This document shows positions 1-12,084 of a stretch of DNA of 64,000 nt, piece by piece. Source of the stretch: Azolla caroliniana. Its lineage: Eukaryota > Polypodiophyta. The translations under genes were made by a program, and so were the position numbers. The stretch is from assembly GCA_043228905.1 (NCBI GenBank), contig JBHGNT010000009.1, positions 15,624,001-15,688,000 of the forward strand. The letters are read 5' to 3'. Under the pieces are notes generated by a model. It did not search any database. It was not told the origin of the DNA and saw nothing but the letters and a program-made list of their open reading frames with translations. The stretch's first letter is position 1. Each line of letters opens with the position of its first letter.

Positions 1-940
1 GAGTTTGTCAATTTCTTCTTTTACACGGGTCGCGTAGTTCGGGTTCATGCAGTAGCGGCGCTGTTGGATGGGTTTTTCGTCGGTTGCTAAATTGATCTTA
101 TGTTGATAGAACTTGGGATCTAACCCCTTCATGTCCTCGTGAGCCCAAGCGAACACATCTTTATATTTCTTGAGTAGTGCAATCATCGTGTTTCTCTGGT
201 CCGGCCTTAATTCCTTTGTGATGGAGATGAAATGGGGTTCCGACTCCGTACCCACATTTACTTCTTCCAGGGCGGAGGCGGTGACTCGTCGTGAAATTTC
301 CATTTCCCTTTCGAATGCCGCCCGTGCTCTACTAAGTTCCAATATGGACTCTGGGTTTGGTTCGTAAGCCTCGTCGTGGAGAATAGTGGCCGTGGCATAT
401 TCTGCCGCGGTTGCGATGACGTCGATTTCGAACAGCGGAATGATCCGGGGTGCTCATCTAGGTATGCCTCTAATTCTGCATCCTCCACCCCAGCCAACAT
501 ATTTATATCTTCTGCGTATAATGGTGTTATACCCTTGGGTTGTGGCGTGCTTCCTTCCGTAGGTACGCGAACCTTAGTGCATCCGTGTCGGAAACTGATA
601 CACTTGTGTTGCCAACTCTGCTTGATATTTGCTGCCCGCAGCCATGGTCTGCCCAGAAGCACTAGGTATGCCCCTGGGGTGTCCAAGGCGAGGACGACCG
701 CCGAGATGTCGAAGCGATGTCCGCCCACGATAATGCCTATCTTGCGAATTAACCCATATGGTCGTATTGAGCGGGTATCTGCCATTCGGAGCCAGAATGG
801 GCAAGCCTCCCATTTTGAAATGCCTAACTGCTCGCAAGTTTTCTCGCTAATGACATTGACGCCTGAGCCGCCATCGATTACTCATCCAGAAATTTCTTGT
901 TCATGTAATATTAATGTAATAGCCGGGTTGTGGTGATCCA
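1..940 (-). pseudogene. Ty3/gypsy pol fragment (protease and start of reverse transcriptase)
   Basis: Read on the minus strand, 258-785 encodes a retropepsin-like segment containing LLGRPWLRAANIKQ, the late protease motif of Ty3/gypsy elements. The frame below it contains KYKDVFAWAHEDMKG and then QQRRYCMNPNYATRVKEEI, the linker and first residues of the reverse transcriptase. The window edge cuts the gene before the catalytic YxDD. The 'DVFAW..DM.G' linker is typical of the Tat/Ogre side of plant gypsy elements. Frames are shifted between the pieces, so this is a decayed copy. Lineage is an inference; gypsy protease-RT identity is firm. Confidence 0.8.
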
Positions 941-1339
941 CTACAGGCGGTCCGTTGCTAACGTCTGTAAGGTTTCTAGCGACACTCACCCCGGGTATGC
1001 CCGTCACCCGTTCTTCCATGGTCTGGCGGAAACGTGGGACTAACTACAGCAGCTTCTCCATGGTTAATGTTATCTCGCAACCCGCTAATGCCTGCCAAAT
1101 GGGGTTTGGGATTGGTCCTTCTTCCTCCGCTCGCTCCCGCGTATTCGCGGATTCCTTTCGCATGCGCTCTGTATTGGTCACGTTTGCTTTTTCCACCCAT
1201 GCCTGGGCTTGTCGTCGTATCTCATCTTGCGTAGCCCAATCAACCGTTTTTGTTTGCTGGCGTGCCGTGACTTGCTGCACTTCCGCCGTAATCGTATTGA
1301 CGGCGGGCCCCTTGCCCTTGCGTGCTGGGCATTGCGTGG

Positions 1340-2650
1340 CATAATGTCCGGGCTGCTGACAAATAAAACAATGGATGCTTGATTCACCCTTCTTGGCTCC
1401 TGGTGGTGTGTACCGATCCCTTGGTGCGACTTGCTCCTCACGGTCCGGCCTTGTTTGTTGGAATGCACGCGGTGGTTGCTATTGGTCCCATCGTGGTTCT
1501 TGGTGTCGCTCATTTCCCGAGCTTTCGTCGTAACGCCGGTGATCTCGATATTGCCGCGGCTTCCCACGGTAACCATTGAAGCCGCCACGTTTGTTTGTCG
1601 GCCGATGATTCTCATAGCGCCGACCCCCTTTAGCATAACTCGGATGTCCACGATAATCCTCATCCTCTGGTTTGTCTTCCTCGGAATCGTTGTGATTTCG
1701 GCGATTCCGGTGGTGCCGGTCGTCACGTGGGTTGTGATCCACATACCGTGGTCGATCTTCTTGCCTCCTTTGTTCAGTACGGGGTGGGGGACGTTGTGTG
1801 TCCATGCTGCGGGCCGTGGGAGCGGCTCTGTTCAACATATTGTATTCGCATTGGTCGACTGTGTGAGCCTTCGAGTGGCAGATTGGGCAGTGGATTCGCA
1901 TGTTGCACTCCACTGCGGAATGCCCCGAGTTCAAGCAAATCGTGCACTGGATTGCTTGACGAAACTGGCGTTCCTCGTCTTGGGGTAACGCTTGTCATAA
2001 GGAGGACATAGAAAACCTTTCCTCCTCGTTGTCCAACTCGAGCTGTAACGCTTGTTCAATGACCATATCTGCCGTTTCCCCTTTCATGCTATGTTATTGA
2101 GCGTTGCTCGTATGGGTCGGCATAATGCTGCCAGAAATGTCTCTCGAGCCTCGTCCTCCGCGGGGCTCCGTTCTAGTTTCCGCCGTAAATTTTGGAAAGC
2201 TAAGCTGAAGTCTACGATCGTCTCGGTCGGCAGTTGCTTAATTGTGTAGAACTATCCGAGGATTTCGCGTTGTGGAACCCTCCGATGGAAGAACCGCAAG
2301 AAAGCGGACTACAACTGATTGAAGGTTGTGATTGCTGGTAAATCCATCTGTGAATGCCAAAATGCCGCTCGCCCATCCAATGTTAACCCGAACTCCGTCA
2401 TTTTCGATGGTGTGCTACTGCCTCCGAAAGGCTCTGCGCCATGTGGTTCGCATTCCAGACATTGAGGAACATGCGAATATGGGTTGCGGCGTCGATTTCG
2501 CCGTTAAAGCGGGGATATGCAAAGGCCATGTTGGGGGCTACGGCGGGTCGGGAAAGACCACAGTGTGGTTGTGGTGAGCGTGCTCCCCACGTATCGTCGA
2601 GGTATTTGGAGAGCGAAGAATCACCTTTGTAATCACGGCAAGTAGTACTG
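1340..2650 (-). pseudogene. Ty3/gypsy gag with two zinc knuckles, frameshifted
   Basis: Upstream of the protease on the same strand. One CCHC knuckle reads CPICHSKAHTVDQC (about 1885-1845) and another CFICQQPGHYATQC (about 1375-1335). The part around 2400-2640 reads as a gag core with YPRFNGEIDAATHIRMFLN, the usual start of a plant gypsy gag domain. The open frame shifts several times, so no full-length gag is encoded. An Arg/Asp/Asn/His-rich stretch (about 1480-1930) separates the two knuckles. Belongs to the same element as the protease fragment at 1-940. Confidence 0.75.
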
Positions 2651-2779
2651 AGGTCGCTCAGGCGAGGCTTTTGCCGTGCGCGTTCCTCTGCCTGGCGTGT
2701 GATAGACCTTGTGATTGGCCGGTCTTGTCATGTTGGTTCTCTGGGGCGTTTGCGGCTAAACATCCATTCGTTGTTGTTC

Positions 2780-3300
2780 GTCTGTGAGAAGACACAGATC
2801 ACCAGGCGTGCCAAAAGTGTTACTGATTAGGAACACAGTCCGCGGTCAGTCCTTTGACCTAGACCTCCAAGTGATTGTGAAACAACGAATGGTGGCGTCT
2901 ATGCGTAATGCGTAGGGGAATGTTCCCTGTAATCTATCAACGTATATGGGAGACGGCTACAACTGACTCCTTAACAGTGATTACACTCGCGTTCTTACAT
3001 GCTTAGGTATTCCAAACACACAGTAGATTAGCCGTAGCTATACACAGACTTTCAGAGAAGATAGAATTCTATTACGATACGCTTCTTTACATTCCAAAAT
3101 ACACCCTCCCTCTATTAGAGGTTTTTTTCCCTTTATATACGCAGGGTCTATTTAGCCGTTCACGCTTCTTGCGTGAACCGTTACATGCGTTATGATCTTA
3201 TATTATTTCTTACTCCTACGCTCTTGTCCATCGGTTACTATTCCAGCGGACAACAGGCGGAGCGTCAGGTAGAAGGGGGAGCCAGACCGAGCCGACAAAA
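2780..3300 (-). other. Probable leader and 5' LTR of the decayed gypsy element
   Basis: No coding sequence is seen here. On the minus strand there is a TATAAAG-type TATA box at 3132-3140. Closer to gag lies TTTGGCACGCCTGGTG (about 2800-2815), a leader sequence like those beside the 5' LTR of many plant gypsy elements. LTR ends could not be fixed because the partner LTR lies outside the window. Around 3300 the sequence changes to a plus-strand copia element, so the LTR is probably truncated there. Confidence 0.4.
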
Positions 3301-4345
3301 TAACTCTACCTAGTGTGGATATTATGGCAATTTTGGCCATTATGAGGCAGAGTGTCACAAAAAGAAGAGTGAGTCGGCCTCCATAAGTCAACAACCCACC
3401 AACTACGCCTCAAACTCCGACTACGACGATCATGACGAAATGTTTATGATGAGGCACAAAGTGAACTCTATGACAGCCTCCAACCCGACCATCACCTCCA
3501 ACTCAGAAGATGTATGTATGGTTTGTTGACTCGGGCGTATCCAACCACATGACGTCTCATGAGGATTGGTTCCGAGATCTACAAAAGCCTGAATGACCCG
3601 GGTATGTGGAAACTAGGGATGACACAATTCACCCCATTCAACATGTCGGCAATGTCCCACTTGGGGAAGAAGGCAACCAAACCTACATCAAGAATGTCTT
3701 GCATGTTCTGACAATAATGAAGAACCTAGTCTCGGTTGGCCAGATTGTGGAACAAGGCATGCAAGTTCGCTTCAACAACGGAGGATGCTTCATCGAAAAA
3801 GAAGGCCGACTCATTGTTCGTGGTCGAAGAAAAGGTCGGATGTTCATCCTCAATTCACACGAGATGAAATCGGCAATGTATGCCAAGGGTCATAGAGCCA
3901 ACGCCGACATAGACCAGTGGCACAAAAGGATTGACCACATCAATCTCCAAAAGCGCACAAGAATGCAGTCGAAAGGAGTCATCACCGGACTCCCGAACTT
4001 CACCGAGAAGGAAATTGCAGGCGTGTGCGAAGCTTGCCAATTCGGCAAACAACACCGACAACCATTCCCAAAGGAGAGGAATGTAAGCAAAGGGATCCTG
4101 GATATAATACATTCAGATGTATGGGGACCAACCCAGACGACAACATACGATGGTTGCTGGTACTACATAACGTTCATCGACAACTTCTCTAGACATACTT
4201 GGATTTATCCCATGTGCAAAAAGAGTGAAGTGTTCTCGCACTTCTAGAAATTCAAGAATGAAGTAAAAAAGACAACCAATTGTCATGTACGATGCCTCGA
4301 TCGAATGACGACAAAGAGTACTTCTCCGATGCCTTTACAACATAC
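3300..4345 (+). pseudogene. Copia element B, 5' half: gag knuckle, protease, pre-integrase, start of integrase
   Basis: Starts with a damaged CCHC knuckle (CGYYGNFGHYEAEC, second Cys replaced by Tyr). Then comes a copia protease, FVDSGVSNHMTS, and a gag-pre-integrase and integrase N-terminus at 3606-4247. Its HHCC zinc motif includes WHKRIDHIN and CEACQFGK, and the core starts at DIIHSDVWGP. A TAG stop at 4245-4247 and later frame shifts break it, and at 4345 it is cut by copia A. The integrase resumes at about 9690. No 5' LTR or full gag is present. Confidence 0.8.
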
Positions 4346-4679
4346 TGTTGAATACGGGCTTCTAATGGACGTATTCACACCGTCTCCTTTGTACACACTA
4401 GGCTTAGGCTACTTATGTAAATAGTGAGAAGGGCAATTGCCCTAAGTCAGTTAGTATATAAACCGACTTTGTAACCTAGTTATGTGGGTGTTGTTCCTTG
4501 TGGCTATTGCAATATATTCTGAGTTGTGCTTAACCGTTTCTCTCTCTCTAACGCACTAGTTGCATTCCTATTTTATCTGTCTATGCTGCCATCAATCCAT
4601 TGTGATCTTCTATCTACTTATGATCTTCCACGAGAGGAGTGTTGATCTTGTTCTGCATTAGATGATGATGCTCCCAACA
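4346..4679 (+). repeat. Left (5') LTR of copia A
   Basis: Starts TGTTG and ends CCCAACA just before the primer site, about 334 bp. TATATAAA at about 4453-4460 is the likely promoter. Compare the truncated copy at 9480-9616. Confidence 0.8.
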
Positions 4680-4681
4680 TA

Positions 4682-4693
4682 TGGTATCAGAGC
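4682..4693 (+). promoter_or_regulatory. Primer binding site of copia A, initiator-Met tRNA type
   Basis: TGGTATCAGAGC, the standard plant copia primer site complementary to the 3' end of initiator methionine tRNA, two bases after the LTR. Confidence 0.9.
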
Positions 4694-5244
4694 GTGGTTT
4701 TGTTTGATTCTGCCGCAACCATCTATCTAACCTCCATCGACAACTCTTCTCATGTACACCTTGAAGATCTCGATTGGCAACTCCTCTTGAAATCACATTT
4801 GACGAAGAGAGACACATGAAGGTCTGCACTCTATTGTTCGATATCACTCTTGAAGCCGCACTTGTGCCTCACTTGGTTAGGAGAAAATCGAGTAGGTCAT
4901 ATGCTGCTATCCCCTCACTCGCCGTAACCACTTGAAGCAAACATGATTCTACGGGCAACCCCAATATGTGTTTCATTCGGTTGAATGACTTTCGGGAGGA
5001 CCAGTTGGCTTCGTCCCTCTCATTGGTGCAGTTACCCGAAAGAAGATCGGCCTGGAGAATCACACATAATCCGTGTTGGGAAATCTCGGAAAATCGATAT
5101 TCAAAATCGACACAACTTGTGCCCAACTCTAGCTAGAACGACATCGAGTGAGCCTGGCTGCTGCACTCCACCACAGTTTGTAGCTGGCTCGGGAAAAAAT
5201 CTATTAAACCAACATAGATGGCATCAACATCCGGCTCGTCAGAG

Positions 5245-5989
5245 ATGAGTCTAAGGAAGTTTGACGGATCGAACTTCAACTTTTGGAAGGAGTAGATGCA
5301 TGACTATTTAATAGTCAAGGGGCAAATTGACCCCATTGAGAATGAAGACCCTCTAGAAGGATATAAACCGCTTGAATGGGAAAAACTCGATAGAATCGCA
5401 AGGGCAAATTGACCCCATTGAGAATGAAGACCCTCTAGAAGGATACAAACCGCTTGAATGGGAAAAACTCGTCAGAGCCACCATTCGAATGCACCTATCG
5501 GAGTCCGTGTACTTCACAGTGCAATTGTGCTCGACTGCCTTCCAACAATGGAAGACACTTTTAGACACTTATGAAAAGAAGGTCGCCGCCACCAAGATAT
5601 ACCTGATTCGACACGTTTATAACCTTCAGATGAAAGAGTCTGACTCGGTCCAGGCACACCTGAATGAGTACAAAAGCTTAAGCTCCCAAATTGCGGCCAA
5701 GGGGACGACTATTGAGGATGAACTAAAAGGAATGCTGCTTATGAGTAGCCTCCCTCCTAGGGAAACTTTCGTTACAACCCTGTGCAATGCGTTAACAACT
5801 GCTGTCAAGTACTCCTCAGTTACGAGTGCAATTCTGACTGAAGCAGCTCGGAGAAAATTGTTTGCAAATGATTCAGCCAACAACGCCTATGTAGTACAAG
5901 GTTCGATCGGCCGATCAAACAACTGTGGAAAAGGTTCTTCACGGCAACCGAATAATCAGCGAAGTCGGAGCAAGTCTCGAGCTAATTGA
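5245..5989 (+). pseudogene. Copia A gag (UBN2 type), broken by a tandem duplication
   Basis: The protein begins MSLRKFDGSNFNFWKE, meets a stop where Trp is expected, and continues through the UBN2-type capsid region with LDTYEKKVAATKIYLIRHVYN and LLMSSLPP. An 82-bp tandem duplication (5321 and 5403) shifts the frame near the N-terminus. A TGA at 5987-5989 separates gag from its zinc knuckle, CKYCKKLGHIKADC, which follows in frame. Role in the element: capsid protein. Non-functional as it stands. Confidence 0.8.
5321..5484 (+). repeat. 82-bp tandem duplication in copia A gag
   Basis: About 68 bp are repeated almost exactly at 5321-5388 and 5403-5470, an offset of 82 bp. One substitution (ATAT/ATAC) separates the copies. 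82 is not a multiple of three, so the duplication breaks gag. Confidence 0.85.
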
Positions 5990-6726
5990 GTCTGCAAGTA
6001 CTGCAAGAAACTCGGACACATCAAAGCCGATTGCCATGCACTCAAGGCCAAAAACGATAAGGCTCAATGAGTGGATTAGAAGAGTGGCCGACATGAGGAG
6101 ATCAACTACGTCGGCTCTTCAGCCAAAGTATTATCAAACGACCTGAACATACTATCAATTGAGAACCCAGTCAAATCAGAAGTTCTACTTACGACTGAAG
6201 AATCGAGCACATGGATCTTAGATTCGGGTGCATCCTTTCATGCGAATCCTCATCGATTCCAATTCCGACAATACACGGCCCGAAATTCTGACTCAGTTCG
6301 AGTAGGAAATTCGCAACACTACGACATAATTGGAATCAACACGGTAGAGCTCAACCTTGCGGGTGGCTCTACATTAGTATTATGCAATGTCCGAAATGTA
6401 CCTGCGCTCTCCAAACCACTGATCTTAGTCGGACAATTGGATGAAGATGGCATTCGTGCTGGCTTCTCATCAAGAGGGTGGATGCCCCACATGGGGAACC
6501 TCCCGCTTGCTCGAGGACGGAAGATACACTCATTGTATCCTTTGCACGTCACACTCAAAGAGGGTGACCTGTTTCTGGTTTACATCCCCGTGTCATCACT
6601 ATGGCATGGACGACTCAAACACCTCAGCAAGGCCAACATCACGCACTTATCTAGAGCCGGATACAGATTCCCCAAATTCTCCTTCTTGGATCATCAGTTC
6701 TGTGAGTATTGCCAATACGGCAAATA
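5990..6726 (+). pseudogene. Copia A zinc knuckle, protease and pre-integrase domain
   Basis: After the gag stop the frame shows the CCHC knuckle, then the aspartic protease WILDSGASFHANPHRF (about 6210-6260), then VPALSKPLILVGQLDEDG and the pre-integrase His/Cys motif, WHGRLKHLSKANI through CEYCQYGK. A TAG at 6725-6727 interrupts the link to the integrase core. Domain order and motifs are those of Ty1/copia pol. Confidence 0.8.
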
Positions 6727-8199
6727 GAGAGCTGCGGCACACCCGTCATCCGTCCGAGAGAATCAAGTCCGCTCGATTTGGTCCACTTAGACATTTGTGG
6801 TCCTATGCCACATCAATCTCTTGGAGGTTCTTCATACTTCATCAGCTTCATTGACGACTCAACTCGGAAGGTGTGGGCTTATCCGATCAGAGCCAAAGAT
6901 CGAGTGTTCTCGATCTTCTCTGATTGGCTCGCTATGGTTGAGAACCAGTCCGGTCGAAAACTGAAATTCTTTCGGACCGATAATGGGGGAGAGTTCAAAT
7001 CAAAGGAATTCATCAAATTTTGCCGACAAAGCGGCATAAGACGTGAATTTACGGCACCCCACAGTCAGGAGCAGAATGGAATTCAAGAAAGGATAGTTTC
7101 CATGCTCCATTACTCCGGACTGCCGAATCGCTTTTGGGCAGAGGCCCTACTTACGACAATACACATAATCAACAGGTCGCTTAGTAGGCCTCTAGGACTT
7201 CAGATCCCTCAGGAATTATGGACTGACAGTAAGCCGAATTATGACAAGCTGAGGATTTTCGGATGCGAGGCGTACGCCCTCATCTCAAAAGATCATCACT
7301 GCAAACTTGCACCAAGGTCCAGAAAAAGGATTTTCCTCGGTTATGGACCATATGGCGAAATTGGATACCGACTCTGGGACCCCGAGCATAGACAGATCGT
7401 CAGAAGTTCGGATGTCGTGTTCAACGAGTCGACCATGCATCAATCAGTCAAAAAACCAATTGAAGTCCGACGGGTAATTTTCTCCGATGTGCCAACCCTT
7501 CACGAAGGCCTACCTCACAACACGCGGTCAACTTCATGGGTAGTTCAACCCTCTAACACCGACTCGCCAGCGTCAGACACGACACAACCAAATGACTCGG
7601 CTTTGGACCATCTAACCACGACATCCGATGTGACCAGTCCAGTCATACCTCGACGCTCCAACAAACTATCGCAACCCCCGGAGAGATACTCTCCTGGTAT
7701 CTTCTTTATGGACGCCGAAGAACCAATGTCATACGAAGAAGCGTCGACATCAACTGACTTAGCTACCTGGCATCGGGCAATGGAATCTGAAATGAACTCC
7801 ATTCGTGCAAACAACACTTGGAACTTGGTTGAATTACCGAAAAATCGACGTGCTCTTCTGTGTAAGTGGGTCTATCGAGTTAAGGAGACGTCTGATTCGG
7901 CCACCCCGAAATTCAAGGCCATATTAGTAGCAAAGGGTTTTCGACAAGAAAATGGCGTCGACTTCGACGAAATGTTTTCACTAGTGGTGAAAATGACCAC
8001 CCTTCGCTTTATGCTCGACGTAGTGACCGCTGAGAATTTGGAGCTGATTCAGCTAGATGTCAAAATGGTTTTCCTCTATGGTGATCTTGAGGAGGAAATT
8101 TATATGGAGCAGCCAAAAGGCCTTGTGGTATCCGGCCAAGAACATCTAGTCTACCGACTCAGGAAGAGTCTTTACGGCCTAAAACAGGCGCCACAATAG
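6709..8199 (+). pseudogene. Copia A integrase core and reverse transcriptase (N-terminal part)
   Basis: Open for 496 codons. Integrase: LVHLDICGPMP, FFRTDNGGEF and the Glu region QEQNGIQER. The segment after the Glu region is about six residues shorter than usual (...QERIVSMLHYSG). Next: KLRIFGCEAYALI, and reverse transcriptase from WHRAMESEMNSI through VYRVKE, FSLVVKMTTLRF and LRKSLYGLKQAPQ. A TAG at 8197-8199 stands just before the invariant WYKKFDDF, so the polyprotein is split. Confidence 0.85.
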
Positions 8200-9270
8200 T
8201 GGTACAAGAAGTTCGATGACTTCATCCAATCGATCGGCTTCTCAAAGAGCAATGAGGACCATTGTCTCTTCACGAAAACAACTCGGGATGGATTACCCAT
8301 CTTCCTCATCATCTACGTGGATGACATGCTCATCTTAGATCACCATGCCGGAGAACTCGCCAAGCTTGTTCGGCAACTGTGGTTGAAGTTTTCCATGAAG
8401 GATCTTGGTCTGGCTCGACACATTCTTGGCATGAAAATAAATTGGAATCGAAATCGAAGACAATTGTTTCTATCTCAATCCAACTACATTGGATGTGTCT
8501 TGGAACGCTTCAACATGCAATCCGCAAAATCTGCTTCAACCCCGCTCCCCATTAGTACTCAACAGTCTCAGGAAGACTGCCTGGCATCCGGTCTGGAGGG
8601 GGAGATTATGAAGTCGGTACAGTGTGCACCGACAATAGGCTCCCTGATGTACGCGATGGTTGCGACACGGCCTGACATCGCTCATGCCGTTGGCATCGTC
8701 AACATATTTATGCACAATCCTGGCCGATCGCATTGGAACGCAATCAAGCATGCCTTCAGATATCTAGTGGGCACAAAAGACCTTGGTATTCTTTTCGGCC
8801 CGAACGACATCTCAGGCGTAGTCGGATACACAGACTCAGACTTTGCAGGTTGCGTAGATAGCCGTAAATCAACAACCGGATATTGTTTTAAACTTGGCAA
8901 TGGAGTGATCTCATGGAAATCGAAACTTCAAAAGTGCACTGTCACATCTACGACCGAGGCTGAATACGTAACCGCGTCCGATGTGGCAAAAGAGGCCTTA
9001 TGGTTTGGTCGGCTGGTCTACACGTTTCGACAAGCCGAAATCGGCTCGGTTCCAATTGTTTACAATGACAATCAGGGTGCTATTGCTCTGTCGAAAAATC
9101 CGGTTCATCACAATGCCTCCAAGCATATCGATGTTCGATATCATTTCGTTCGGGACTGTGTCATTTCAGGGAAAATCGGCCTTGAGAAGGTACCTACAGC
9201 CGATAACGTTGCAGATGCAATGACCAAGTGTCTCTCGGCGGATCGATCAATGAAGAATCAGTCCAAATAA
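8200..9270 (+). pseudogene. Copia A reverse transcriptase C-terminal part and RNase H
   Basis: Continues in the same frame after the stop. The catalytic site reads FLIIYVDDMLIL (YVDD, about 8300-8335), followed by MKDLGLARHILGMKI, SLMYAMVATRPDIAHAVG, and RNase H with YTDSDFAGC, TTEAEYV and NDNQGAIALSKNPVHH, ending at a stop at 9268-9270. Apart from the stop at 8197 the domain looks well preserved. Confidence 0.85.
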
Positions 9271-9469
9271 ATCGGACACCCAGGATGTTTCTTGGACAAT
9301 AGACCTGGATAGTTCGAACTTCAGCTTCAGTCTCTCCGAACTCAACCAATCCGGCCTTCTACTCTTCGGAGTTCACCAATTCGAACGAAGTCTCGATTGT
9401 TCAGAAACCTTATATCAATATGTATTGTACATTCATTTCGGTATACAAATTTCAGATGTATATGCCAAT

Positions 9470-9616
9470 GACGGGGGAGTGTTGAATACGGGCTTCTAAT
9501 GGACGTATTCACACCGTCTCCTTTGTACACACTAGGTTTAGGCTACTTATGTAAATAGTGAGAAGGGCAGTTGCCCTAAGTCAGTCAGTATATAAACTGA
9601 CTTTGTAACCTAATTC
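9470..9616 (+). repeat. Polypurine tract and truncated 3' LTR of copia A
   Basis: The purine tract ACGGGGGAG ends directly at the TGTTG start of the LTR at 9480. About 137 bp match the 5' LTR; then the sequences part. Confidence 0.75.
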
Positions 9617-9689
9617 TCGAGTTATCAACAACTTCTTCGACCGGTTCTCAAGTTATCTACAGAAGGAGGGAATTCGACGCGAATTCTCA

Positions 9690-10573
9690 TGTAGATACAT
9701 GCCACAGCAGAACGACGTGCCTGAGAGGAAGAATCAGACGATATAGGAGGTGGCAAGGGTGATGCTTGAAGAGAAGCATTTGCCAAGGTTCTATTGGGCC
9801 GAAGCGTTCAGAAGAGCCGTCTACCTCCAGAATCGGGCATCTACCAATGGAGGAGTGTTGCCACATGAGTTGTACTTCAAGAAGAAGCCGAACTTGGCAC
9901 ACTTGAGGGTCTTCGATAGCATTGTGTATGTGCATGTGCCCCAAAGGAGAAACAGAGGAAGCTAGACGCCAAAGCCGAGAAGTGTATCTTGGTTGGCTAC
10001 TCGGATGAACAGAAGGGTTATAACTGTTATAACCGTCGAACCAAACAACCTCGCGTAAGTCATGATGTTGTGTTCGACGAGTCCGCGCCGTGGTACTTGC
10101 CTTTGCCTCCAACCCATGAAGACTCCATTCCGATCTCAGACGAAGAGGTCAGCGAGGCTGAAATGCCTCAAGAAGAAGGAGACACCGGAGCTCTTGAAGA
10201 GAGTGCGATCTCATTCAGGCTATGTGGGCCGAATTAGCGACTGAGTCGGCATGACCAATTAGATGCAGAGCCGGCGAGTAGTGGAGACTCAGTCGTGCAT
10301 TCCCCGTGCAGGAAGCTGAGGAGACGGTTTACGCACAAAGAGGAGGGAAAGAAGAAGATGTCGGAGTATGACACTGATAAAGATGAGTTGGATCGAAGCG
10401 AATCCGACTTCGAGAAGAACGAAGATAGACCTTCAGAAACGAAGTCCGCGTTGGCCAAGAGGGCCTCAAAATCGGCTAATGAGCAATTACGCCGATCTAC
10501 CCGCCAGAAGAACCCCGTGGGGCGGTTCGGATACAACGAGTACATGGTGCATCATTATGCATACATGACATGA
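9690..10573 (+). pseudogene. Copia B integrase C-terminal half
   Basis: Integrase of element B resumes after copia A with MPQQNDVPERKNQTI, equivalent to the usual PQQNGVAERKNRTI, then MLEEKHLPRFYWAEAF and LAHLRVFDSIVYVHVP. A frameshift lies near 9960. A Ser/Glu-rich linker follows, ending RRSTRQKNPVGRFGYNEYM at about 10490-10550, the usual hinge before copia reverse transcriptase. Confidence 0.8.
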
Positions 10574-11205
10574 GTGGTGGAAGTGCATGAGCCAAAGAGC
10601 TACGCAGAAGCGACGAAGGACGCAAATTGGCGTGCCACAATGGAGGAAGAGATGCATGCATTAGTGGAAAATGAAACTTGGGACCTGGTTAATGCCCCGA
10701 TGGGTGTAAAGCCGATTGGTGCAAGTGGGTGTACAAGGTGAAGTACAACACTAACGGCTCTGTCAACCGATATAAGGCCCGATTAGTGGCAAAGGGCTAC
10801 ATGCAGAAGCACGACATTGATTACGACAAGACCTTCACGCTTGTTGCGAAGATGACAATTGCTCGTGTACTACTGGTCGTAACAACGACAAAGGGGTGGC
10901 ATTTACATCAGATGGATGTAAAGAATGCGTTCCCGCAAGGAGAACTTGAGGAGCAAGTGTACATGACAGAACCCCTTGGATTTCTATCCAAATGGCACAC
11001 CTCGGCGGTATATCGACTGAAGAAGTCCCTCTATGGACTAAATCAAGCCTGGCGAGCGCAGAACGCCAAGATCACGCAACGCTTGCGTCGGATGGGGTTG
11101 CGACATCCTAATTGGACTCTTCATTGTTCGTCTAGCAAGGTCGACATGGACTGGTTAGTATTTTACTTTATGTTAATGATTTCGTCATCGCCGGCGCTGA
11201 CCTAG
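10574..11205 (+). pseudogene. Copia B reverse transcriptase, N-terminal part
   Basis: Frames read EPKSYAEATKDANWRATMEEE, then after a shift YKVKYNTNGSVNRYKARLVA (10729-10790), LVAKMTIARVLLVVTTTKGWHLHQMDVKNAF and VYRLKKSLYGLNQ, all copia reverse transcriptase landmarks. The equivalent of the YVDD region (about 11160-11200) is frameshifted. Confidence 0.8.
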
Positions 11206-12084
11206 ATGAAATCGGCTGCGTAAAGTCTCAACTTGTGGCATCATTCGACATGAAAGACCTAGGGGACCTTCATTACTTTGTCAGAATCGAAGTGATCTGT
11301 GCCCCCGAAAGCATACTGATCAGCCAATGACATTACGTGTTGAGTATGCTCTTCAAGTTCGGGATGGTAGACTGTAAGTCCATCTCAACTCCTCTAGACA
11401 GAAACATAAACCTTCACTGATATTCGGGAACGGCGTGTGACCCGACACGGTTCCAACAAATTGACAGAAGCCTAATTTATTTGCTGATCACTCGGCTGGA
11501 TCTCAAATACCCGGTCGGCCTGATCAGTCAATTTATGTTGTAGCCCATGGTCGAACACCTTCAGCTACATCCACAACACTAAGGATAGGGCGTTGCTATA
11601 TCGGGGAGGAGTAGCCAAGTAGCTCGTCGACTACTTGGATGCCGATTGGGCCGGAAATGTCGGCGATCGTAGATCCACATCTGGGCTCTCTTTCTCGCTT
11701 GGGAGCGCCGCGATCACCTGGAGCAGCAAGAAGCAGCCAACAATTGCACTGTCGAGCACAGAGGCTAAGTATCGAGGAGTAGTTGTCGCGACATGTGAAG
11801 CCATTTGGCTCCAGAGGCTAAGTCTCAAGGATCTATAGGTGGAGGTGTTCGATCCGACGACGATCTATTGTGACAATCTCAACATCATCCAACTTGTGAA
11901 GAACCTTGTCTTCCACACCCGGACCAAGCACATTGAGGTGCACTACCATTTTGTCCGTGATCGTGTCCTCTCTGGTGAAGTTGAACTAGTATATGTTGTG
12001 ACGGATCGACAAATTGCTGACATTTTCACCGAGCCCCTTGGTCTCAACAAGTTGCGGCAATTCTCGGGTGCGCTTGGTTTGTAG
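11206..12084 (+). pseudogene. Copia B reverse transcriptase end and RNase H
   Basis: Broken frames contain MKDLGDLHYF, then RNase H at 11635-12084 with [65 protein letters not shown] (in pieces) and the C-terminal ADIFTEPLG. A TAG at about 11837 separates the two RNase H pieces. Typical plant copia RNase H, no longer functional. Confidence 0.8.

Larger units (their letters stand above)
4346..9616 (+). mobile_element. Ty1/copia element A, inserted in copia B
   Basis: The left LTR begins TGTTGAATACGGGC at 4346. The same start recurs at 9480 after a purine tract. Between them lie a Met-type primer site, gag, protease, integrase, reverse transcriptase and RNase H in copia order. The right copy matches the left only to about 9616 (through the TATA region); beyond that the sequences differ, so the 3' LTR is truncated and no target duplication was found. 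Coding frames carry several stops, so A is not autonomous. Confidence 0.85.
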
